This document shows, one piece after another, positions 20,948 through 30,205 of a stretch of DNA of 64,000 bases. The notes beneath the pieces are model-generated. The model was not told where the DNA came from and ran no database searches. It was given only the letters and a program-made list of their open reading frames with translations. The DNA lies in assembly GCF_001660815.1 (NCBI RefSeq), contig NZ_LYMI01000001.1:124001-188000 (forward strand). The letters run 5' to 3'. The position numbers and the translations under genes were made by a program. Position 1 is the stretch's first letter, and every line of letters starts with the position of its first letter. The DNA comes from Xanthomonas nasturtii (GTDB lineage Bacteria; Pseudomonadota; Gammaproteobacteria; Xanthomonadales; Xanthomonadaceae).

Positions 20948-23560
20948 TTGGACAAGCTGCTTCGTCGTACCGCCGCGCCCGTCGCGCGGCGTGCCCTCTC
21001 TCTGGCAACCGCTGCGGCGGTGCTGATGCTGGCCGCCTGCCAAGGCAAGGACACCGCTGCCGAGGCGAGCAAGACCGCCCCGGCCAGCACGCCTGCGGAG
21101 TCTTCGACCACCATCCATCCGGACCAGTGGCCCTCGCCGAAGTGGCCGTTCGCGCAGGACGCGGCGCTGGAGCAACGCATCACCGAGGTGATGGCCAAGA
21201 TGAGCGTCGAAGAGAAGGTCGCCCAGACCGTTCAGGGCGACATCGCCAGCCTGACCCCGGACGACGTGCGCAAGTACCGCATCGGCTCGGTGCTGGCCGG
21301 CGGCAACTCCGATCCCGGCGGCAAGTACAACGCCAGCCCGGCCGAATGGCTGAAGCTGGCCGACGCGTTCTATGAGGCGTCGATGGACACCTCCAAGGGC
21401 GGCAACGCGATCCCGATCATCTTCGGCATCGATGCGGTGCACGGCCAGAGCAATATCGTCGGCGCCACGCTGTTTCCGCACAACATTGGCTTAGGGGCCA
21501 CGCGCAACCCCGACCTGATCAAGAAGATCGGCGAAGTCACCGCTGCCGAAACCCGCGTCACCGGCATGGAGTGGACCTTCGCGCCCACCGTGGCGGTGCC
21601 GCAGGACGACCGTTGGGGCCGCAGCTACGAAGGCTATTCCGAATCGCCGGATGTGGTGGCCAGCTTTGCCGGCAAGATGGTCGAAGGCGTGCAGGGCACC
21701 CCGGGCACCCCGCAGTTCCTGGACGGCAGCCACGTGATTTCCTCGGTGAAGCATTTCGTCGGCGACGGAGGCACCACCGACGGCAAGGACCAGGGCGACA
21801 CCAAGGTGTCCGAAGCCACCATGCGCGACATCCACGCCGCCGGTTACCCGCCGGCGATCGCCGCCGGTGCGCAGACGGTGATGGCCTCGTTCAACAGCTT
21901 CAACGGCGAGAAGATGCACGGCAACAAGGTCATGCTGACCGACGTGCTGAAGGGCCGCATGAACTTCGGCGGCTTCGTGGTCGGTGACTGGAACGGCCAC
22001 GGCCAGGTCAAGGGCTGCACCAACGACAACTGCCCGGCCTCGTTCATTGCCGGCGTCGACATGGCGATGGCCGCCGACAGCTGGAAGGGCATCTACGAAA
22101 CCGAACTGGCAGCAGTGAAGTCGGGCCAGATCTCGGCCGAGCGCCTGGACGATGCGGTGCGCCGCATCCTGCGCGTCAAGCTGCGTCTGGGCCTGTTCGA
22201 AGCCGGCAAGCCGTCCAAGCGTCCGCTCGGTGGCAAGTACGAATTGCTGGGCGCGCCGGAACACCGCGCCATCGCCCGCCAGGCGGTGCGCGAGTCGCTG
22301 GTGCTGCTGAAGAACCAGGCCGGCATCCTGCCGCTGGATCCGAAAAAGCGCGTGCTGGTGCTGGGCGACGGCGCCAACGACATGGGCAAGCAGTCCGGCG
22401 GCTGGACGCTGAACTGGCAGGGCACCGGCACCAAGCGCAGCGACTACCCCAATGGCAACACCATCTGGGAAGGCCTGGACAAGCAGATCAAGGCGGCCGG
22501 CGGCAAGGCCGAGCTGGCCGTGGACGGCGCCTACAAGACCAAGCCCGACGTGGCGGTGGTGGTGTTCGGCGAAAACCCGTATGCCGAGTTCCAGGGCGAC
22601 ATCGCCACCTTGCTGTACAAGCCGGGCGACGAGAGCGAGCTGGCGCTGATCAAGAAGCTCAAGGCCGAAGGCATCCCGGTGGTGGCAGTGTTCCTGAGCG
22701 GGCGTCCGTTGTGGATGAACCAGTACATCAACGCGGCCGATGCATTCGTCGCCGCATGGTTGCCGGGCTCGGAAGGCGAAGGCATTGCCGACGTGCTGCT
22801 GCGCAAGGCCGATGGCAGCGTGCAGAACGACTTCAAGGGCAAGCTCAGCTTCTCCTGGCCCAAGACCGCGGTGCAGTTCGCCAACAACGTGGGCCAGAAG
22901 GATTACGACCCGCAGTTCAAGTTCGGTTTCGGCCTGACCTACGCCGACAAGGGCGACCTGGCCGCGCTGCCCGAGGAATCGGGCGTGTCCGGCGAGCAGT
23001 CGGTGGGCGGGGTGTACTTCGTGCGCGGCAAGCCGGCACTGGGTATCGCGATGCAGCTGTCCAATGCCGGCCAGGCCAATATGCCGGCCACCACGCTGCC
23101 GGTGGGTCTGTCCGATGGCAGCCTGAAGATGACCGCGGTCGATCACAAGGCGCAGGAAGATGCGCGGCGTCTGGTCTGGTCCGGTGCCAAGGCGGCCAGT
23201 GTGTTGCTGGTGTCCGGCAAGCCGGTCGATGTCTCGCGTGAGAGCAACGGCGATGTGCAGTTGCAGCTGACCCTGCGCCGCGACAGCGCGGTGACCGCGC
23301 CGGTATGGCTGGGCGTGGGCTGTGGCGACAAGTGCGGCGGCCGCGTCGATGTGCACAAGACCCTGGCCGCACTGCCGCAAGGCCAGTGGAAGGTGGTCGG
23401 CGTGCCGTTGAAGTGCTTCGCAGTGGCCGGTGCCGACGTGACCAAGCTGACCCAGGTGGCCAGCATCGAAAGCGCTGCCGCGCTGGACCTGGCGGTGTCG
23501 AAGGTGTCGCTGGGCGCGCTCAACGAAGCCGAAGTCACCGTCGACTGCGCGGTCAAGTAA
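20948..23560 (+). CDS. GH3 exo-beta-glucanase/beta-glucosidase lipoprotein
   Basis: An 870-aa GH3 enzyme, probably 1,4-beta-D-glucan glucohydrolase. A lipoprotein signal ends in LMLAAC (residue about 34). The GH3 N-terminal barrel spans about 60-420, with FGIDAVHGQ, SSVKHFVGDGG and the nucleophile in VVGDWNG. The GH3 C-terminal domain follows (about 430-640), with LLKNQAGILPLD and SGRPLWMNQYINAADAFVAAWLPGSEG. A further C-terminal beta domain of about 170 residues is present. TTG at 20948 has GGAGA nine bases upstream. ATG at 20894 is possible but lacks a ribosome site. The neighbouring symporter could import the product. Confidence 0.88.
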   Translation: MDKLLRRTAAPVARRALSLATAAAVLMLAACQGKDTAAEASKTAPASTPAESSTTIHPDQWPSPKWPFAQDAALEQRITEVMAKMSVEEKVAQTVQGDIASLTPDDVRKYRIGSVLAGGNSDPGGKYNASPAEWLKLADAFYEASMDTSKGGNAIPIIFGIDAVHGQSNIVGATLFPHNIGLGATRNPDLIKKIGEVTAAETRVTGMEWTFAPTVAVPQDDRWGRSYEGYSESPDVVASFAGKMVEGVQGTPGTPQFLDGSHVISSVKHFVGDGGTTDGKDQGDTKVSEATMRDIHAAGYPPAIAAGAQTVMASFNSFNGEKMHGNKVMLTDVLKGRMNFGGFVVGDWNGHGQVKGCTNDNCPASFIAGVDMAMAADSWKGIYETELAAVKSGQISAERLDDAVRRILRVKLRLGLFEAGKPSKRPLGGKYELLGAPEHRAIARQAVRESLVLLKNQAGILPLDPKKRVLVLGDGANDMGKQSGGWTLNWQGTGTKRSDYPNGNTIWEGLDKQIKAAGGKAELAVDGAYKTKPDVAVVVFGENPYAEFQGDIATLLYKPGDESELALIKKLKAEGIPVVAVFLSGRPLWMNQYINAADAFVAAWLPGSEGEGIADVLLRKADGSVQNDFKGKLSFSWPKTAVQFANNVGQKDYDPQFKFGFGLTYADKGDLAALPEESGVSGEQSVGGVYFVRGKPALGIAMQLSNAGQANMPATTLPVGLSDGSLKMTAVDHKAQEDARRLVWSGAKAASVLLVSGKPVDVSRESNGDVQLQLTLRRDSAVTAPVWLGVGCGDKCGGRVDVHKTLAALPQGQWKVVGVPLKCFAVAGADVTKLTQVASIESAAALDLAVSKVSLGALNEAEVTVDCAVK

Positions 23561-23563
23561 GCG

Positions 23564-23593
23564 GCATTCCCGCAGGCACGCCTGCGGGAATGC
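23564..23593 (+). terminator. Perfect 13-bp hairpin after the GH3 gene
   Basis: GCATTCCCGCAGG (23564-23576) pairs perfectly with 23581-23593 across a 4-nt loop. No T-run follows, so it may attenuate or stabilise the 3' end instead of terminating fully. Confidence 0.6.
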
Positions 23594-23818
23594 GGTAGAT
23601 CAGACGAAACAGGTGCGTCGCCAGTGTTGGCGACGCGTTACAGCGGCCACCCTCATCGGTGGTGTCATCAGCCGCCGCGGGACGCGCGCGTCGATCGGCC
23701 GGGATGGCCTGCAGCTGCGGTTCGCCGCGCTGCCGTGGCGCACGCTGTGCGTTGCGGCGGCATTCTGCAGGCTTGTCCGGCGCTCGGCGCACACCCCAGA
23801 GCCAGACAGGAGAGTGCA

Positions 23819-25381
23819 GTGGGTTTGGCGACGTTGGATATCGTGATTGTGCTGGTCTACCTGACCGGCATCTTCGTGCTTGCGCAGTGGGTCTCGCGCG
23901 AGAAGGCAGGCCATAGCAAGAGCGCCGAGGACTACTTCCTGGCGAGCAAATCGTTGCCGTGGTGGGCGATCGGCGCCTCGCTGATTGCCGCGAACATTTC
24001 GGCCGAACAGATCATCGGCATGGCCGGTTCGGGCTATGCCATCGGTCTTGCGATTGCCTCCTACGAATGGATGGCGGCGCTGACGCTGCTGATCGTGGGC
24101 AAGTTCTTCCTGCCGATCTTCCTGCGCAACGGCATCTACACCATGCCGCAGTTCCTGGAGCAGCGGTACGGCAAGTGGATCCGCACGCTGATGGCGGTGT
24201 TCTGGCTGCTGCTGTACGTGTTCGTCAATCTCACCTCGATCCTGTGGCTGGGGTCGATCGCGGTCAGCCAGGTCACCGGCATGGACCAGACCCTGGCGCT
24301 GGCGCTGATCGGCGTGTTCGCACTGGTCTACCAGCTGTATGGCGGTCTTAAAGCTGTCGCGCTGACCGACATCGTGCAGGTCACGCTGCTGGTGCTGGGC
24401 GGCCTGCTGGTGGCCGGGTTGACCCTGGCGCGGATCGGCGATGGCGCCGGCGTGCTGGCCGGCTTCAAGCACCTGTGGAGCGCGCACCCCGAGCACTTCC
24501 ACATGATCCTGACCAAGGACAACCCGTTCTACAAAGATCTGCCGGGCCTGAGCGTGCTGCTGGGCGGGCTGTGGGTGATGAACATCAGTTACTGGGGTTT
24601 CAACCAGTACATCATCCAGCGCGCACTGGCGGCCAAGAACATCGGCGAGGCGCAGAAGGGCATGGTGTTTGCCGCGTTCCTGAAGCTGCTGATGCCGCTG
24701 GTGATCGTGGTGCCGGGCATTGCCGCGGTGGTGCTGGCGCCGGATCTGGCCAAGCCCGACCAGGCCTATCCGACCATGATGCAGTTGCTGCCGACCGGCA
24801 TCCTGGGCCTGGTGTTCGCGGCACTGGTGGCGGCGATCGTGGCCTCGCTGGCGTCCAAGATCAATTCGGTGGCGACCATCTTCACCCTGGATTTCTACGC
24901 CAAGTTCCGCCCGCAGACCGAGCAGAAGCAGCTGGTGCGTGTGGGCCGGATCGTGGCGGCGGTGTCGGTGCTGATCGGCATCCTCACCGCGCGGCCATTG
25001 CTGGGCAACTTCGATCAGGGCTTCCAGTTCATCCAGGAATTCACCGGCTTCTTTACGCCGGGCGTGGTTGTGATCTTCATGCTCGGCCTGTTCTGGAAGC
25101 GTGCCAACGAAGCCGGCGCGCTGACCGCGGCGATCGGTTCGGTGGTGTTGTCGTTCGCGCTCAAGTTCGCCTGGCCGGAACTGCCCTTCATGGACCGCAT
25201 CGGCGTGGTGTTCGTTGCGGCGCTGGTGCTGGCGGTGGTGGTGTCGTTGCTGACCGCGCCCACGCAGGCACGCGACCTGATTCGTACCGACGATGTGGCC
25301 TATGGCACCACGCTGGGCTTCAAGGTCGGCGCGGCGGGCGTGATCGCGATCCTGATCGTGCTGTACACGGTGTTCTGGTAA
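23819..25381 (+). CDS. Sodium/solute symporter, SGLT-like (SSS family)
   Basis: A 520-aa inner-membrane protein with about 14 TM segments. Family features: SAEDYFLASKSLPWWAIGASLIAANISAEQ at residues 34-63, YTMPQFLEQRY, YQLYGGLKAVALTDIVQ, WGFNQYIIQRALAAKN, and the sodium-site helix FAALVAAIVASLASKINSVATIFTLDFY. These match bacterial SGLT-type sugar symporters. GTG at 23819 is preceded by AGGAGA five bases upstream. It follows the GH3 gene, so glucose or a glucan fragment is the likely substrate (inference). Confidence 0.88.
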   Translation: MGLATLDIVIVLVYLTGIFVLAQWVSREKAGHSKSAEDYFLASKSLPWWAIGASLIAANISAEQIIGMAGSGYAIGLAIASYEWMAALTLLIVGKFFLPIFLRNGIYTMPQFLEQRYGKWIRTLMAVFWLLLYVFVNLTSILWLGSIAVSQVTGMDQTLALALIGVFALVYQLYGGLKAVALTDIVQVTLLVLGGLLVAGLTLARIGDGAGVLAGFKHLWSAHPEHFHMILTKDNPFYKDLPGLSVLLGGLWVMNISYWGFNQYIIQRALAAKNIGEAQKGMVFAAFLKLLMPLVIVVPGIAAVVLAPDLAKPDQAYPTMMQLLPTGILGLVFAALVAAIVASLASKINSVATIFTLDFYAKFRPQTEQKQLVRVGRIVAAVSVLIGILTARPLLGNFDQGFQFIQEFTGFFTPGVVVIFMLGLFWKRANEAGALTAAIGSVVLSFALKFAWPELPFMDRIGVVFVAALVLAVVVSLLTAPTQARDLIRTDDVAYGTTLGFKVGAAGVIAILIVLYTVFW

Positions 25382-25410
25382 GCGCCGTCGCTGCAGATTG
25401 ATGGTGTGAA

Positions 25411-25453
25411 ACGCAACGCGGCGCGGCACCCGGGTGTCGCGCCGCGCTGCGTT
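25411..25453 (+). terminator. GC-rich hairpin after the symporter gene
   Basis: Arms 25417-25430 and 25433-25446 are complementary apart from one G-T pair; the innermost pairs must open to make a loop. It lies 30-65 bp past the symporter stop in a convergent gap, so it could serve both strands. Confidence 0.6.
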
Positions 25454-25623
25454 TAACGCTTGCAGTTTGGCCATCGCTTGGAGCGGCTGCCAACACGTAG
25501 CAAGCAGTTGTCAGGTGGATGCGGACGACGCACTCAGAATCGTGCTGTTCGCGGGGGTACATGCCGATGCCGAGCAGTAGCCGCGCGCGGATGGCGACTG
25601 TGCAGTCGTGTTGGTCGCTGCGC

Positions 25624-27480
25624 TTAGACGCGTGCGGCGGCCAGGCTTTCGGCAAGCAGGTTGGTCGGCGCGGCGTGCTGATCGTGCCACGGCGTTTCCA
25701 GCCAGGTTTCCAGCGCTGCGGCCGGCATCGGCCGGGCGATCCAGTAACCCTGGCCTTCGTCGCAGCCCCAGGCGCGCAGCTGCGCGTAGGCCTCCGGCGA
25801 TTCGATACCTTCGGCAACCACACGCTGGCCCAGGCTGTGGCCGAGCTGGATCATCGCCGGCACCAGGGTGCGGTCGGTGCGGTTGTCCGGCAGCGAGCGG
25901 ATGAAGGATTGATCGATCTTCAACGCGCTGGCCGGCAGCTGCTTGAGGTAGCTGAAATTGCTGTAGCCGGTGCCGAAGTCGTCGATGGCGATATGCACGC
26001 CCAGCGCCGCGATGGCGGCCAATTGCTCGGCCAGGTGCTCCGGGTGACGGATCATCGCGCTTTCGGTGAATTCGATTTCCAGCCGGCGCGGATCCAGCTT
26101 GTGGCGATCCAGGCCACGCCGCAGCAGGCCCGCAAAGCCGGGGCGATCCAGGTCGGCAGCCGACACGTTCAAGGCCAGGTTGAAGTCCAGGCCTTGCTGC
26201 TGCCAGCGCGCGGCCTGGGCTATGCCGTTGTCGATGACCCAGGCGGTGATGCGGTTGATCAGCGCGGTTTTCTCGGCCATCGGAACGAAGTCCGACGGCA
26301 TCACCGGGCCGATCATCGGGTGTTGCCAGCGCAGCAGCGCTTCCACGCCCACGCAGCGGTGGTCATGCAGGTCCACGCGCGGTTGATAGTGCAGGCGCAG
26401 CTGGCTGGCGCTGTCCAGGGCGGCAGGCAGGGCGGCCAGCAGGCGGAAGGTATTGCGCTGGACCACATCGTGCTTGCGCTCGTACATGCTCCACGCCTGG
26501 CCGCGCTCGCGCGAAACATCTACCGCGGTGGTCAGCGAGCGGATGGTGTCGGCAGCGCCATAGCTGGTCTGCAATGCCACTGCGCCGATCGAGGCCACGG
26601 CGGTGTGCGGGATGCCTTGATGCTCCAGCGGCTCGGTGAAGGCTTTCGATACCTTGGTGCACAGCGTGGCCAGGCGCTGGGTTTCGGCCTGGGCCAGAAA
26701 GCCGAAAGTGGTCGGGTCGAGCCGGTACAGCATAGTGGTGGCGGGCAGGTAGGCCGCCAGGCGACGCTGGGCCAAGGCCACATAGCCGTCGGCGTAATCC
26801 CAGCCCAGCGCCTTGACCATGTCGCGGAAGTAATCGCTGCCGCAGATGTCGATGGCCACCGCCGTGGTGGCCGGAGCGGTGTCGCGTTGCGACAGCCAGG
26901 CATCCAGGTCTTCGCTGAAACGCGAGCGATTGGGCAGCCCGGTCGGGCCATCGCGGTAGGTGGTGCTGCGCAGGTTTTCCACGCGCAGCACGGCAAGGTC
27001 GCGCAGGCCTTCCAGCTGGGTGATCGCCGCCGCATCCAGTCCGGGGCGCGGGCTGGTGCCGATCACGCACAAGGTGCCGATGCTGTGGCCGTCGTGCAGT
27101 TTCAGCGGCGCACCGGCGTAGAAGCGGATGAACGGCGGGCCCAGTACCAGCGGATTATTGGAAAAACGCGGATCCAGCTGCGCATCCGGCACCACCATCA
27201 CTTCGTCCGAGCGGATCGCGTGCGCGCAGAACGCCTGGCTGCGCGGCGTCTCGCGCGCTTCCAGTCCAACGCGTGCCTTGAACCACTGGCGGTGTTCGTC
27301 CACCAGCGAGACCAGCGCAATTTCCGCACCCAGGCTGCGCGCCGCCATGGCGGCAACGGTGTCGAACACCGGGTCCGGCGGCGAATCCAGCAGGCACAAG
27401 CCTCGCAGCACCGCCAGCCGAGTCGACTCGTCGAGCGTGGGCGGAAGGAGGGATTCGACGGAGGCGGGCAGGGAAGGCAT
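25624..27480 (-). CDS. GAF-GGDEF(degenerate)-EAL c-di-GMP protein
   Basis: A 618-aa cytoplasmic protein. A GAF domain spans residues 20-180 ([27 protein letters not shown]). A GGDEF-like domain spans about 190-350, with [10 protein letters not shown] where R-GGDEF should be, so it cannot be a cyclase. An EAL domain spans about 370-600, with [25 protein letters not shown], the catalytic [17 protein letters not shown] and AEGIES all intact. It is predicted to be a c-di-GMP phosphodiesterase controlled by GAF input. ATG at 27480 replaces longer in-frame starts. It is transcribed alone. Confidence 0.88.
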   Translation of the reverse strand: MPSLPASVESLLPPTLDESTRLAVLRGLCLLDSPPDPVFDTVAAMAARSLGAEIALVSLVDEHRQWFKARVGLEARETPRSQAFCAHAIRSDEVMVVPDAQLDPRFSNNPLVLGPPFIRFYAGAPLKLHDGHSIGTLCVIGTSPRPGLDAAAITQLEGLRDLAVLRVENLRSTTYRDGPTGLPNRSRFSEDLDAWLSQRDTAPATTAVAIDICGSDYFRDMVKALGWDYADGYVALAQRRLAAYLPATTMLYRLDPTTFGFLAQAETQRLATLCTKVSKAFTEPLEHQGIPHTAVASIGAVALQTSYGAADTIRSLTTAVDVSRERGQAWSMYERKHDVVQRNTFRLLAALPAALDSASQLRLHYQPRVDLHDHRCVGVEALLRWQHPMIGPVMPSDFVPMAEKTALINRITAWVIDNGIAQAARWQQQGLDFNLALNVSAADLDRPGFAGLLRRGLDRHKLDPRRLEIEFTESAMIRHPEHLAEQLAAIAALGVHIAIDDFGTGYSNFSYLKQLPASALKIDQSFIRSLPDNRTDRTLVPAMIQLGHSLGQRVVAEGIESPEAYAQLRAWGCDEGQGYWIARPMPAAALETWLETPWHDQHAAPTNLLAESLAAARV

Positions 27481-28177
27481 GTGCTCGTATCGGCCTGAAG
27501 CGCAATCCCTTGATCGGCAATGATTGACTCCGTTCAGTTGATGTCGGATGGGCCGGGGGGGGGATGCGCCGGTGTGGAACGTTGCGGCAAGCGAAAGAGC
27601 GCAAACGCATGGAGGCAACGACGCAGGCGTGAGGAAACGCCAAGTGGAAGAAGCGAAGCATCCAACGTGCCTGCGACGTCATGACGTTGCGACGTCGGGG
27701 CCACGCGACTTGAAGAGCGACTGGACCAGAGCAGCTACCGACAGCGCACCGGTTGGCAGAGCGCCGTAGCGACAGCACGATACAGCGACACAGCCGAAGA
27801 ACGCCGCAGCCGAAGCGCTAGAAAGACACTGCGCGCGTTGCGCAAATCAGATGGTCGATGCAACGGCGCGGCGCTGTCTCCACGAAACAATCGCTGATCC
27901 GCTTCAGCGGGAAAGTGTGATCACAACAACGCGCGTGGCGTATGCCGGTTGCGGTCACAGAGCTAAATATTGCGCGTGCGCTGCCGATCACTATTTGTCC
28001 GCAGCGGATTGCCGCTCGACGCAACTATCCGCCCTTGGTCAGCCGACCAACTAAGCGCCGATAGATATTTGCTTCTGTGATGCGCGTTTGACTCAGCTGC
28101 GGCGTGAATTGACACATTCTTCACTCGCGCTGTGAATCTCGCCATCGCGTTCTGTCATCCCCACGTTTGGAGTCGTC
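27481..28177. other. Divergent intergenic region without a supported gene
   Basis: About 700 bp between the EAL gene and the mannanase. It holds the palindrome TGTGATCACA at 27916-27925 and AT-richer DNA near 27900-28130 that could be promoters. No open frame looks like a gene. Confidence 0.5.
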
Positions 28178-29164
28178 GTGAATTCATTGCTGTCTTTCGC
28201 ACAACGCACGCTGCTGGTGATCGCCGGTCTGGCGCTGTCTTCTGTCGCCCATGCAGGGCTTACGGTGTCCGGGACGCAGCTGCGCGAGTCCAACGGCAAT
28301 GCACTGGTGTTGCGCGGTGTCAATCTTCCGCATGCCTGGTATGCGGGCCGCACCGATGCGGCATTGGCTGCGATCGCGGCGACCGGCGCCAACAGCGTGC
28401 GCATCGTGCTCAGCTCCGGCTACCGCTGGACGCGCACGCCGGAAGCTGACGTGGCACGCATCATCGCGCGCTGCAAAAGCCTGGGCCTGATCGCGGTGCT
28501 GGAGGTGCATGACACCACTGGCTATGGCGAAGACACCGCGGCAGCCAATCTGGTCAACGCAACCAATTACTGGGTCAGCATCCGCAAGGCACTGGTTGGC
28601 AACGAAGACCATGTAATCATCAATATCGCCAACGAACCATTCGGCAACCGCCTGAGTGCAAGCGAATGGGTCAACGGCCATGCCACTGCAATCGCTGCCT
28701 TGCGCAAGAACGGATTGACCCACGCCTTGATGGTGGATGCGCCGAACTGGGGCCAGGACTGGCAGTTCTACATGCGCGACAACGCCGCCGCACTGCTCAC
28801 GCGCGACAGCCGTCGTAATGTGATGTTTAGCGTGCACATGTACGAAGTATTCGGTAGCGATGCGACGGTCAATAATTACTTGCGCGCTTTCAACGATAAA
28901 AAGCTGGCGCTGGTGATCGGCGAATTCGGCGGCGACCATCGTGGTGCGCATGTTGATGAAGCGGCCATCATGCGGCGCGCGCGCGAATACAACGTTGGCT
29001 ACATGGGCTGGTCATGGTCGGGCAACGACAGCAGCACGCAATCGCTGGATATCGCAATGGGCTGGAATGCCGGGCGGTTGAGCACCTGGGGCCGCCGCTT
29101 GATCCTGGGTACAGATGGCATCGCAGCGACCTCGCGCAAGGCGCGTGTGTTCGGCCCGCGTTGA
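28178..29164 (+). CDS. GH5 family endo-beta-1,4-mannanase (probable)
   Basis: A 328-aa secreted protein with a signal peptide (residues 1-26, ending SSVAHA). The mature GH5 barrel starts with RGVNLPHAWY, as in GH5_8 mannanases. The acid/base Glu is in NIANEPFGN (about residue 153), and the nucleophile Glu is in VIGEFGGDH (about 249). YMGWSWSGN near the C-terminus is the aromatic subsite loop. No carbohydrate-binding module is present. GTG at 28178 has GGAG six bases upstream. Mannan as substrate is from family resemblance; another beta-glycan is possible. Confidence 0.85.
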   Translation: MNSLLSFAQRTLLVIAGLALSSVAHAGLTVSGTQLRESNGNALVLRGVNLPHAWYAGRTDAALAAIAATGANSVRIVLSSGYRWTRTPEADVARIIARCKSLGLIAVLEVHDTTGYGEDTAAANLVNATNYWVSIRKALVGNEDHVIINIANEPFGNRLSASEWVNGHATAIAALRKNGLTHALMVDAPNWGQDWQFYMRDNAAALLTRDSRRNVMFSVHMYEVFGSDATVNNYLRAFNDKKLALVIGEFGGDHRGAHVDEAAIMRRAREYNVGYMGWSWSGNDSSTQSLDIAMGWNAGRLSTWGRRLILGTDGIAATSRKARVFGPR

Positions 29165-29244
29165 GATTCAAGCCCTGCGGTCAAGGTCTGTGGTTGGGTG
29201 GATAGCTCACTGGAAGGCAGTCGATCTGCGAGTGTCCTGCAGGT

Positions 29245-29347
29245 CCCTTGCCCGCCCACCATCGCGGGACACGCTACAAGCAGGTCCGTGTAACTCTGGC
29301 GCGGCATCCATGCCGCTCGAGGTCCCGCGATGGTGGGCGGGCAAGGG
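29245..29347. repeat. Long inverted repeat with perfect 26-bp arms
   Basis: Arm 29245-29270 is the exact reverse complement of 29322-29347, with a 51-bp spacer. The spacer holds an inner inverted repeat GCGGCAT-CC-ATGCCGC (29301-29316). The RNA would form a two-tier hairpin. Confidence 0.9.
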
Positions 29348-29433
29348 CCAGTCGAGATGGTCGGTGTGCAGAGTTTTCAAAACAGCGACCGATTAGATCG
29401 GCGGCGTGGTGTCTTCGCTCTTCAACAAAACCA

Positions 29434-29561
29434 CCAGCCAACTGTCTGGTGCGGTGTCCTTGCCGATTGCGGGACCGTTGGCGGCATGGATGCCGCCACC
29501 GAGCCCCCATGGACGGGTTAACGGTGTGTCCCGCGAGCGGTGAGGGCACCGCGCCCTCGAC
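29434..29561 (+). repeat. Dispersed 128-bp intergenic repeat, copy B
   Basis: Second copy of the element at 18307-18434, same strand and length, seven mismatches. It also lies in a convergent gap. It sits 86 bp after the long inverted repeat and shares with it the short GCGGCAT/ATGCCGC hairpin motif. Confidence 0.85.
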
Positions 29562-29626
29562 CGGAATGTCCCGGTGAGGCCACGGCACATTCAGTCAGCG
29601 CGTCCTTGCGACAACCTCGCTATGTC

Positions 29627-30205
29627 TCAGCGCCCGGGCTCGCGCAATGGGCCCGGGCTTGGCCGCTTGGTCAACTTGCGCTGCAGCGAGCGGCGATGCA
29701 TCCCGAGCAGGCGCGCGGCTGCCGAGACATTGCCGCCGGTTTCGTGCAGCGCCTGCTGGATGTGCTCCCACTGCAGGCGACTGAGCGGGGTCATCATTTC
29801 CTGTGCGGTTTCTTCTTCGTCCGGCTCGGGCAACTCGTCGTCTTCCTCGCCCAGCGCACGCATGATGGTGGGGATATTGGCCGGCTTGGGCAGGTAATCG
29901 TCGGCACCGAGCTTGATCGCCTCCACTGCGGTGGCGATGCTTGCGTACCCGGTGACGAGCAGGATGCGCATGTCGGCACGGATCTCGCGCAGCGGCTGGA
30001 TCAGGCTCAGGCCCGAATCGTGGCCGAGCTTGAGATCGATCAACGCAAAATCCGGCAATGCGCGGCGTGCGGTTGACAATGCGCTGGCCGCATCGGTGGC
30101 GGTGAGCGTTTCCACACCGCGGCGCGCGAGGCTGCGTTGCAGCGTGCGCAGGTACAGGGTGTCGTCGTCGACCAGCAGGCCGGTGCGGATCGGGGGGCTT
30201 GTCAT
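29627..30205 (-). CDS. regA: RegA/PrrA-type response regulator
   Basis: A 192-aa two-domain regulator. The receiver (residues 8-120) has the acidic VDDD patch, phosphoacceptor Asp in FALIDLKLGHDSG, VTGYASIATAV, and the conserved Lys in YLPKPANI. An acidic linker follows, then a Fis-type helix-turn-helix at the C-terminus (GNVSAAARLLGMHRRSLQRKLTKR), the RegA/ActR/RoxR pattern. ATG at 30205 overlaps the regB stop. Family members control respiration and redox genes. Confidence 0.9.
   Translation of the reverse strand: MTSPPIRTGLLVDDDTLYLRTLQRSLARRGVETLTATDAASALSTARRALPDFALIDLKLGHDSGLSLIQPLREIRADMRILLVTGYASIATAVEAIKLGADDYLPKPANIPTIMRALGEEDDELPEPDEEETAQEMMTPLSRLQWEHIQQALHETGGNVSAAARLLGMHRRSLQRKLTKRPSPGPLREPGR

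Larger units (their letters stand above)
29165..29626. other. Convergent intergenic region rich in repeats
   Basis: Between the mannanase and regA ends. It contains a long inverted repeat (29245-29347) and copy B of the 128-bp repeat (29434-29561). No gene is supported. Confidence 0.7.

Noticed and set aside
27916..27925. TGTGATCACA as a Clp/CRP site
   Set aside because: CRP-family half-sites need about six bases between them; this palindrome has none. Kept only as an unexplained palindrome.
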